NCBI GenBank assembly: GCA_938039975.1
Contig: CALHTM010000021.1
Location: 1-27,355 of the forward strand
From: an uncultured Candidatus Saccharibacteria bacterium
GTDB taxonomy: Bacteria; Patescibacteriota; Saccharimonadia; Saccharimonadales; Saccharimonadaceae
Length of the DNA stretch: 27,355 nt
Direction: 5' to 3'
The stretch's first letter is position 1, and each line of letters starts with the position of its first letter. The position numbers and the translations under genes were made by a program. The notes below the pieces were generated by a model. The model searched no databases, was not told the DNA's origin, and saw only the letters and a program-made list of their open reading frames with translations. Shown piece by piece: positions 21,916-27,355 of the stretch.

Positions 21916-22478
21916 TCAACCTACTTTCACCCGAAGAACGCAAGCAAATTAAGGCCGCCCGGGCTAACTCAATTTTGATGCGTTATGTTGTCATGTCGCT
22001 GATAGTTGTTGTGATTATCGTAGTTGAACTAATCAGCTCGTATTTTATGCTGGTATTCAACCAGTCTGCCAGTAGAGAAACCATAAATGACAATCAAAGT
22101 AAATCTTCAGCCTTCAGCTCGGTCAAGAGCGATGCCGAAAAGTATCGTTCTAACCTGCGGGTAGCAAAATATATTCTTGACACTCAAGCGCCATATACTG
22201 ATATTCTAAATGCGATTGCCAAGAGGTTGCCAAACGGCGCTTCGCTCACTGGCATATCAATCGACCCGACGACTTTTGGAACTACTTCCGTGCAAATTCA
22301 AACTCACGTCAGTTCGTACGCGCAAGCCATTGAAGTCAAAAATAGCTTGCAAGAGACGTCTATCAATAAAATTAAAGTTTTTGACAGTGTTAGCCTATCA
22401 AACGCTACGCACGAAATTGGCGACAATACATTTCAGGCAAATTACACTGTAATCTATTCAAAGAAGGTACTGCCATGA
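21912..22478 (+). CDS. pilN: Type IV pilus assembly protein PilN
   Basis: The 188-residue bitopic protein has the PilM-binding N terminus MINLLSPEERKQI, matching the conserved INLLP-like peptide. It has a membrane helix (about 25-50), a coiled-coil region (about 55-85) and a C-terminal ferredoxin-like domain (about 95-188, LPNGASLTGISIDP). It forms the alignment complex with PilM and PilO. Overlaps of 4 nt occur with both neighbours. Confidence 0.88.
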   Translation: MINLLSPEERKQIKAARANSILMRYVVMSLIVVVIIVVELISSYFMLVFNQSASRETINDNQSKSSAFSSVKSDAEKYRSNLRVAKYILDTQAPYTDILNAIAKRLPNGASLTGISIDPTTFGTTSVQIQTHVSSYAQAIEVKNSLQETSINKIKVFDSVSLSNATHEIGDNTFQANYTVIYSKKVLP

Positions 22479-23083
22479 AATTCGTTCTAAAACCAACTAC
22501 ATTTCGCATTTTGCTTATCGTGAGCCTACTAGTTATTGCGGCGGCGGGCGCAGGCAGTTTCGTCTTCGGGCACCAAGAGATTGTTAAATATGCAGAAGAA
22601 ACCCGCAAACTCAATACCGAAGCGCAGGCCTCTAGCAACGAATTACAAGCCCTTTCAAGCCTCAAATCAAAACTAGACAACAGCAAAAGCGACGTAAAGC
22701 GCGCCGAACAAATCGTTTCGACCAGCAAGAAATATCATTATCAAGATCAAATTGTCAGCGACATCGAAAATCACGCAAATAGCGCTGGTATTAAAATCGC
22801 TTCAATCGATTTTTCAGCAAATGAAAGCAAATCTAGCAGCTCATCAAGCTCATCGTCGTCTAGCACCGCCAAGAACACTAAGAAACCGGCGCCAGACGGC
22901 TTCAAATCGGTTACCGCTACCGTTAACTTGAGTAATCCGGTGTCCTATGAACAAGCGTACATTTTCTTGCGCTCTTTAGAACAAGGGCTTTTCCGGATGC
23001 AAATTTCTAACCTGGCCTTAGCCAAAGATGACAACAACGGCATCACAGTTAGCGCACTAACTCTGGAGGTATATACAAAATAA
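22475..23083 (+). CDS. pilO: PilO-like pilus alignment protein
   Basis: The 202-residue bitopic protein has a membrane helix at about 11-31, a coiled coil at about 38-80, and a C-terminal ferredoxin-like domain (about 128-202, KSVTATVNLSNPVSYEQAYI). A run of 11 serines (about 121-131) forms a linker between the extracytoplasmic halves and is unusual for the family. Sequence alone gives a weak PilO match; position after pilN and topology support the call. Confidence 0.78.
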   Translation: MKFVLKPTTFRILLIVSLLVIAAAGAGSFVFGHQEIVKYAEETRKLNTEAQASSNELQALSSLKSKLDNSKSDVKRAEQIVSTSKKYHYQDQIVSDIENHANSAGIKIASIDFSANESKSSSSSSSSSSSTAKNTKKPAPDGFKSVTATVNLSNPVSYEQAYIFLRSLEQGLFRMQISNLALAKDDNNGITVSALTLEVYTK

Positions 23084-23358
23084 TGGAAGTCTCAGACGCA
23101 TTTCGCATTCTTGGCGCAAAGACAGCTAAATTCTTTGGCCGGTATCACTTTTTATTGTTTTTCATGTTAGCTGCCGGCGGATTGTCAGTTGCTACCATCC
23201 TACTCTACCAAACACTCACTACGCCAGCAGAAGAACCGCAAGCTAGCACCTCCGCTAGTTTTGATGATACTACCATCAAACGCATCCGCAAGCTAAAATC
23301 AGCTGGCAATGCACCGAGCACGCCGCCGCCAGCCAACGATAGGACAAACCCGTTTTAG
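23083..23358 (+). CDS. Small membrane protein in the pilP position
   Basis: The 91-residue protein has one membrane helix (about 23-43) and a Pro/Thr/Ser-rich outside tail with a basic TIKRIRKLKSAG patch. In diderms the next gene would be the lipoprotein pilP, which links the alignment complex to the secretin PilQ. This protein has no lipobox and no PilP beta domain, which fits a cell without an outer membrane. Its ATG shares a base with the preceding stop (TAATG). Function is inferred only from position. Confidence 0.7.
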   Translation: MEVSDAFRILGAKTAKFFGRYHFLLFFMLAAGGLSVATILLYQTLTTPAEEPQASTSASFDDTTIKRIRKLKSAGNAPSTPPPANDRTNPF

Positions 23359-23361
23359 TCT

Positions 23362-23940
23362 ATGATTTTGCTTGGTTCAGCGGTACTCAATGCAGAAATA
23401 TTCAGCATCCAAACTGGCGGCAAGGTAGCGCGCACAACCCGCGCAATCATTAATCCCGCCAATCTGCAAATTATCGCCTTCGAAGTGTCAGGGCCACTAA
23501 TTCAGCAACACCCCGCACTGATGTTGCTTAGCGATGTCCGCGAACTGAGCAATATGGGCTTCATTGTCGACGACATCGACCAATTCATAGCTCCGACCGA
23601 CGTTGTGCGCGTCAACGACGTCTACCAGCTAAAGTTTGATATCATCGGCAAGCTAGTACTTGATGAAAAACGCCATAAACTTGGTAAAGTCATCGATTTC
23701 ACAATAGATACCACGCAGTTTCTTATTATGCAGCTGTCGGTCAAGCGGCCGCTACTGCGTAGTTTCAATGATACTGAGATTTTGGTACATCGCAGCCAGA
23801 TTATCGAGATCAATAACGATTCAATTGTCGTTCATTCCCAAGCTAAAGCCCCCGAGCCAGAACTCCATGAAGTAGTCGGTAGCTATATCAATCCGTTCCG
23901 CAAACCAAAGCAGGCTCGACAGAATTCGGATATTGATTAG
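23362..23940 (+). CDS. PRC-barrel domain protein
   Basis: The 192-residue soluble protein has two PRC-barrel-like beta domains. The first (about 1-80) contains VARTTRAIINPANLQIIAFE and ends in the LLSDVREL linker. The second (about 88-160) contains LVLDEKRHKLGKVIDFTID and ends VHRSQIIEI. PRC barrels occur in RimM and photosynthetic reaction centre H subunits and often mediate protein or RNA contacts. Four bases separate it from the previous stop, so it belongs to the pilus operon, but its role there is unknown. Its stop overlaps the convergent recX stop. Confidence 0.82.
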   Translation: MILLGSAVLNAEIFSIQTGGKVARTTRAIINPANLQIIAFEVSGPLIQQHPALMLLSDVRELSNMGFIVDDIDQFIAPTDVVRVNDVYQLKFDIIGKLVLDEKRHKLGKVIDFTIDTTQFLIMQLSVKRPLLRSFNDTEILVHRSQIIEINNDSIVVHSQAKAPEPELHEVVGSYINPFRKPKQARQNSDID

Positions 23941-24611
23941 CAATCTTCTCGGCGCAAAGCAGTTTTGATATCATCAAAGCTAAACCCCTGGCGCGCTAGA
24001 TATTGCATGAACTTTTGCTCATCAGAGTAACGCCGGCGTTTTTTAGTAATAACTTTAGCCAGCTCGCCGAGATCATTACGCGATGAATCTGCGATTACCG
24101 AATCAATGATTGTCTGCGCTATGCCTTTTGCCGCCAATTCGCTACGCAGTTTTCGCATTGATACGCCTTTAATCTGATGTCGATTTTCAACCCACCAGTT
24201 AGCAAATTTCTGATCGTCAATATAACCGCGCGCTTGCAACTTCGCAAAAACGCGCTCCACCACAGTTTTAGCGACGCCTGGCTTTTCCGCTAACTTACCA
24301 GTTTTTCTATTTTTATATTTACGAGCCAATGTTTTACGATAAAGATAATCACGCACTTCACTGCTACTGTGCGGCCGCATCAATACATATTCAAGAGCGC
24401 GAGCATACAGCTTGCCGAATTCGCTTTCCTGCTTGAGGCTAGCTAGCTCCTCTTTCGATAAAACCTGGCCAGTCTTGATTCCAAGATCAACAACCTGCGA
24501 AATATCCAGGCTAAAATCATATTTGCCATCAATATACACGTTGACGCGATCCGAATCGCGAACTTGCAGCGAAAGCGCCGTCACAGTATATCGTTCTTGC
24601 TGCTGGGCCAT
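23937..24611 (-). CDS. recX: RecA regulatory protein RecX
   Basis: The 224-residue protein consists of helical three-helix repeats: YARALEYVLMRPHSSSEVRD, VERVFAKLQARGYIDDQKFA followed by NWWVENR, KLRSELAAKGIAQTIIDSVI, and a fourth ending QGFSFDDIKTALRR. An N-terminal beta domain of about 60 residues precedes them. RecX binds the RecA filament and inhibits or modulates its activity. It lies downstream of recA on the same strand but 140 nt away, with its own TATAAT box 6 nt before the ATG, so it may be expressed apart from recA. Confidence 0.9.
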   Translation of the reverse strand: MAQQQERYTVTALSLQVRDSDRVNVYIDGKYDFSLDISQVVDLGIKTGQVLSKEELASLKQESEFGKLYARALEYVLMRPHSSSEVRDYLYRKTLARKYKNRKTGKLAEKPGVAKTVVERVFAKLQARGYIDDQKFANWWVENRHQIKGVSMRKLRSELAAKGIAQTIIDSVIADSSRNDLGELAKVITKKRRRYSDEQKFMQYLARQGFSFDDIKTALRREDC

Positions 24612-24617
24612 ATCATT

Positions 24618-24623
24618 ATTATA
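24618..24623 (-). promoter_or_regulatory. -10 box placed for a leaderless recX mRNA
   Basis: TATAAT (24623-24618, minus strand) ends 6 nt before the ATG at 24611. No Shine-Dalgarno site or clear -35 is present. The rest of the 140-nt recA-recX gap holds a small imperfect stem (24651-24669) without a T tract. Confidence 0.5.
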
Positions 24624-24751
24624 GCTGAAAAAGTGGCCATTTACCGACTAGCAAGCTACTATAGCTCGCATAAATTATCGGGGTATTCAAAGATACCATA
24701 CCGCTAAACTTAGCTCGAATATACTTCTAGCGGGCTGTTTTCTGTTTACTT

Positions 24752-25795
24752 CTAATCTTTCGGTTCTGGTTCAGCGACCTTTTCGCGAACTTTAGCGTCA
24801 ATCTCAGCCAGGACTTCTGGATTTTCTTTCAAGTATTTTTTAGTAGCTTCGCGACCTTGGCCGATTGTTGCATCATTATACTTATAAAACGCTCCAGATT
24901 TGCTCAAGATTCCGTACTGAACACCCAGATCGACGACATCGCCCGTTTTGCTGATACCTTCGTTATACATGATATCAAACTCAGCCGTACGGAACGGCGG
25001 CGCAATCTTGTTCTTGACGATCTTGACGCGCGTGCGATTGCCGCGGATCTCATCACCATCCTTGATCTGTCCAATCCGGCGAATATCTGCTCGCACCGAT
25101 GCGTAAAACTTAAGCGCATTACCGCCAGTAGTTGTCTCGGGGTTGCCAAACATCACGCCGATTTTCATGCGTATTTGATTGATGAAGATTACTGTAGCCT
25201 TCGACTTGTTAATAATACCGGTTAATTTGCGTAGTGCTTGGCTCATTAATCGCGCTTGCAAACCCATGTGCGAATCACCCATATCACCGTCGATTTCAGC
25301 TTGCGGCACCAACGCTGCTACCGAATCAACTACTATTAGGTCAACGGCATTTGAGCGCACAAGCGTTTCGACAATTTCCAGCGCTTGCTCGCCGTTGTCG
25401 GGCTGCGATACTAACAAATTATCAGTGTCAACGCCAAGCCGTTTAGCGTATGCTGGGTCAAGCGCATGTTCAGCATCAATAAAGGCTGCCGTCCCGCCTT
25501 GTTTTTGCATTTCGGCGATAGCATGCAGCGTCAAGGTTGTCTTACCACTCGACTCTGGACCATAAATCTCGATAATTCGACCTTTCGGATAACCGCCGCC
25601 CAGCGCCAAATCTAAGCTCAGACTACCACTTGGCAATAGCTCGACATCAACTTTTTTAGCTTCTCCTAGCTTCATGATTGAGCCGTCGCCAAACTGCTTG
25701 GTAATCTGCTCCATCGCCAAACCCAACGCCTTTAACTTGCCGTCGTCAGCCGCTGGCTTATCTGCAGATGTTTTTGGTTCGCTTTTCTTCGCCAT
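24752..25795 (-). CDS. recA: Recombinase RecA
   Basis: The 347-residue recombinase forms filaments on single-stranded DNA for strand exchange and repair. Walker A is GPESSGKT (79-86). Walker B is LIVVDSVAAL. Loop L1 lies around PQAEIDGDMGDSHMG. Loop L2 follows INQIRMKIGVMFGNPETTTG. An N-terminal Lys/Ala-rich extension of about 20 residues precedes the core. GGGGAGAT lies just upstream of the ATG, and a TATAAT box (25828-25823) gives a leader of about 20 nt. No LexA-type operator is evident. It is divergent from a pilin gene. Confidence 0.97.
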   Translation of the reverse strand: MAKKSEPKTSADKPAADDGKLKALGLAMEQITKQFGDGSIMKLGEAKKVDVELLPSGSLSLDLALGGGYPKGRIIEIYGPESSGKTTLTLHAIAEMQKQGGTAAFIDAEHALDPAYAKRLGVDTDNLLVSQPDNGEQALEIVETLVRSNAVDLIVVDSVAALVPQAEIDGDMGDSHMGLQARLMSQALRKLTGIINKSKATVIFINQIRMKIGVMFGNPETTTGGNALKFYASVRADIRRIGQIKDGDEIRGNRTRVKIVKNKIAPPFRTAEFDIMYNEGISKTGDVVDLGVQYGILSKSGAFYKYNDATIGQGREATKKYLKENPEVLAEIDAKVREKVAEPEPKD

Positions 25796-25822
25796 ATCTC
25801 CCCTTTCTTGCTGATATCTTTA

Positions 25823-25855
25823 ATTATACATGAGCGACGCAGTTTTTGGTATAAT
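25823..25855. promoter_or_regulatory. Overlapping divergent promoters of recA and the pilin gene
   Basis: The recA -10 (TATAAT, minus, 25828-25823) and the pilin extended -10 (TGG-TATAAT, plus, -10 at 25850-25855) lie 21 nt apart. Each occupies the place where the other gene's -35 contact would be, so polymerase binding for one could exclude the other. The pilin -10 ends 7 nt before its ATG. Confidence 0.55.
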
Positions 25856-25862
25856 GGTAAAT

Positions 25863-26261
25863 ATGAAACAAAACGGCTTCACAGTTATTGAACTTTTACT
25901 GGTGATAGTTTTACTTGGAGTTGGCAGCTGGCTATTTTTTAATGAAAAAGCAACTATCGATGCCACTGCTCGCGACAATCAGCGTAAAGTCGCTATCAAC
26001 GCGATGTATTACGGATTGGAAGAGTATTTCTACGCTAAAAACGGCTATTATCCGGCTTCGATTGACAGCAAAACACTGCGCACCGTCGACCCTGCTCTTT
26101 TCACCGATCCGAAAGGCAAAAAACTTGGCAACAGCGGCAGCAACTACGTCTACGAATCAACAGGTTGCAATAACGAAAATCGATGCACTGGCTACACGCT
26201 ACGCAGTTCAATGGAGCGTGAAGATACTTACACCAAGACTAATCGCGATCACAAGAAATAA
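25863..26261 (+). CDS. Type IV pilin (prepilin with class III signal)
   Basis: The 132-residue prepilin has a short basic leader MKQNG cleaved before FTVIELLLVIVLLG, with the conserved Glu5 of the mature pilin. The hydrophobic alpha1 helix runs to about residue 28. A pilin-like globular domain follows, with NGYYPASID and a Cys pair (TGCNNENRCTG) that may form a disulfide loop. A longer frame begins at 25830, but the class III leader and the TATAAT box at 25850-25855 place the start at 25863, with a leaderless transcript. It is encoded about 1.9 kb from the assembly operon and is probably a substrate of PilB/PilC; major or minor status is unknown. Confidence 0.88.
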   Translation: MKQNGFTVIELLLVIVLLGVGSWLFFNEKATIDATARDNQRKVAINAMYYGLEEYFYAKNGYYPASIDSKTLRTVDPALFTDPKGKKLGNSGSNYVYESTGCNNENRCTGYTLRSSMEREDTYTKTNRDHKK

Positions 26262-26265
26262 TCAG

Positions 26266-27045
26266 CTAGTCATCATTCGTAACTGGGCGGCCATTCTTGA
26301 ATGCCTCAACGGCATTATTAAGAACCGCTACTTGGTTTTTTGGATCAGCAACATAGCTAAAACGATAGGTTGTTTCGTCGCCCTCGGTACTTAACCGAAT
26401 CGAGCCGTAATTAAATAAAGTTTGTAGAATACCTTTTTGCGAGTAGCTGGAGTCCTCGATATTCATCAGGCTAACTGTTTGTTCGCGTTTTGAAAACAAG
26501 CTTATCTGAATTTCTTGAATAACACTTTCGTTGGTCAAGAAAAAGCGATTTTGCATATATACCCAAATCGCTATATACAAACCGATACCGAATAAAATAA
26601 TCACCATCAAGCAAATCAAAATAACCTGCGGATACATTGATTGCGCCAAGCCAATCGGCTTAGCAATATCAGGGTAGCAAAACATGAAAACTGACACCAA
26701 AATAATTGCAAGAATCATCGCAAATGTCGGCCCCCAAATACCAATGCTGTGCCGCGGAATCATTTGAATGACATACTCATGCTCGCTGAGATTAAGCCAC
26801 GGGTAGAGGCGGCATGATTCCTCGTGCTTGCGGCGGGTCTCTTCGGAAATATGAACCGGAATCGGTTCGGTTGAGCGCGCTACATGCACGACCTGCTTGC
26901 CAGAGTCGGTGACTGATACTGGGTTGGTTTGCACAGCCGATTCTGTACCAGTAGCCTGCTCTTGCTGCTGTTGCTGTGAAGCTGTGTATAACGGACGTCC
27001 TTCAGCGTCGTAAGCGACTGGTCTGCGGCTATCGTCATCGTCCAT
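26266..27045 (-). CDS. Membrane protein with bPH2 (bacterial PH) domain
   Basis: The 259-residue protein has an acidic, Gln-rich N-terminal region of about 70 residues (DDDDSRR, QQQQQEQ) predicted to be disordered. Membrane helices lie at about 102-123 and 137-163. A YdbS-like bPH2 domain follows (about 164-248), with RFFLTNESVIQEIQ, the QTVSLMNIEDSS segment and the IRLSTEG strand. Function in the family is poorly known; an envelope-stress or lipid-related role is proposed for some members. A GAGGAGGT site precedes the ATG. A palindrome lies in its promoter. Its stop is 4 nt from the convergent pilin stop. Confidence 0.85.
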   Translation of the reverse strand: MDDDDSRRPVAYDAEGRPLYTASQQQQQEQATGTESAVQTNPVSVTDSGKQVVHVARSTEPIPVHISEETRRKHEESCRLYPWLNLSEHEYVIQMIPRHSIGIWGPTFAMILAIILVSVFMFCYPDIAKPIGLAQSMYPQVILICLMVIILFGIGLYIAIWVYMQNRFFLTNESVIQEIQISLFSKREQTVSLMNIEDSSYSQKGILQTLFNYGSIRLSTEGDETTYRFSYVADPKNQVAVLNNAVEAFKNGRPVTNDD

Positions 27046-27059
27046 GATACCTCCTCGTT

Positions 27060-27077
27060 TATACTACTTGTAGTATA
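27060..27077. promoter_or_regulatory. 18-bp palindrome upstream of the bPH2 gene
   Basis: TATACTAC (27060-27067) and GTAGTATA (27070-27077) are perfect inverted arms around TT, starting directly after the ruvB stop codon. The minus strand here holds the likely -10 (TATACT) of the bPH2 gene. It could be an operator or a weak hairpin without a proper T tract. Confidence 0.45.
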
Positions 27078-27355
27078 CTATAAATTCCCTGCATTGCCGA
27101 GATGCCGCTTCGCCTTAATCGTTACCCGGCGGCCGCGCGGTGTGCGCTCGATGAAGCCAATTTGCAGTAAATACGGCTCATAAAAATCCTCGATCGTCGT
27201 TGCTTCGTCGCCTGTCAGGGCAGCAATGGTCGTTAGACCTACTGGATTATCGCCGTAATTTTCCAGAATTGATTGTAGTAAATTACGGTCGGCTGGGTCT
27301 AATCCCAGCTCGTCCACTTCCAGCATTTCCAAAGCACTCGTTGTCGTTTTTACAT
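27078..27355 (-). CDS. ruvB: Holliday junction helicase RuvB, C-terminal part (runs off the window)
   Basis: The frame is open to the window edge and covers the last 92 residues or so. It starts VKTTTSALEMLEVDELGLDP and continues with DRNLLQSILENYGDNPVGLT, TIEDFYEPYLLQIGFIERTP and RGRRVT. This is the RuvB winged-helix domain with the end of the middle domain. The Walker motifs lie outside the window. RuvB drives branch migration with RuvA. The stop is followed immediately by the palindrome at 27060-27077. Confidence 0.95.
   Translation of the reverse strand, partial: VKTTTSALEMLEVDELGLDPADRNLLQSILENYGDNPVGLTTIAALTGDEATTIEDFYEPYLLQIGFIERTPRGRRVTIKAKRHLGNAGNL

Noticed and set aside
24651..24669. 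Imperfect hairpin between recA and recX as a terminator or attenuator
   Set aside because: About 7 of 8 pairs form, but no T tract follows on either strand, so no function can be supported.
1..27355. CRISPR array, insertion sequence, prophage or integrase
   Set aside because: No regularly spaced short repeats, transposase or integrase motifs were seen in any frame. The repeats at 4079-5522 are coding and diverged.
1..27355. Alternative code with UGA as glycine, as in Gracilibacteria and Absconditabacteria
   Set aside because: Genes such as aspS and pilM end at TGA in ATGA overlaps and the core proteins are complete without reading through UGA.

Overview
The window looks like a piece of a Candidatus Saccharibacteria (TM7, Patescibacteria/CPR) genome. 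The evidence is a compact gene set, a monoderm type IV pilus operon without an outer-membrane secretin gene, a 68-residue protein of a type common in CPR genomes, a very large wall-anchored surface protein, and UGA read as an ordinary stop in every gene. The assignment rests on gene content and recall, not on a phylogenetic marker search. Many genes are tightly packed, with ATGA, TAATG or TAGTG start/stop overlaps.

Layout. Positions 1-54 hold the 3' end of a CAU tRNA and its terminator. Positions 108-2759 hold a divergent pair: a 44-residue ORF (minus strand) with a palindrome at its probable transcription start, and a three-gene plus-strand operon. That operon encodes a six-helix membrane protein, a free-standing ATP-cone domain, and a flavoprotein of the dihydrolipoamide dehydrogenase fold that has lost both redox cysteines and the catalytic histidine. 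A 19-bp perfect palindrome terminates it and abuts an initiator-type tRNA (minus). Positions 2918-8582 hold an FtsB/DivIC-like division protein and a 1710-residue secreted surface protein (beta-helix, leucine-rich repeats, exact 184-residue tandem repeats, LSETG sorting signal). A third CAU tRNA follows at 8691.

Positions 8939-14399 carry small conserved and unrecognised membrane or secreted proteins, a MurC ligase, a MazG-type pyrophosphohydrolase, a ribbon-helix-helix protein divergent from a TrmB-family regulator, and the unrelated tRNA m7G46 methyltransferase TrmB. Positions 14493-17714 form a minus-strand operon: aspS, a Nudix hydrolase, a CYTH protein and an HD-domain pseudogene with an internal deletion. 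Positions 17811-23940 are the type IV pilus operon (pilB, pilC, pilM, pilN, pilO-like, a small membrane protein, a PRC-barrel protein). Positions 23937-25795 are recX and recA. A pilin gene (25863) is transcribed divergently from recA. The window ends with a bPH2 membrane protein and the 3' part of ruvB.

Two threads run through the window. First, at least seven genes have a -10 box 6-9 nt before the start codon and so should be read from leaderless or nearly leaderless mRNAs, while neighbours such as recA, the 68-residue gene and the bPH2 gene have clear Shine-Dalgarno sites. Second, pilus assembly, a pilin, recA and recX sit together, which fits DNA uptake and recombination in an organism that depends on a host for nucleotides; that link is inference. 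The best candidate for an undescribed system is the membrane protein / ATP-cone / cysteine-less flavoprotein operon at 388-2759.
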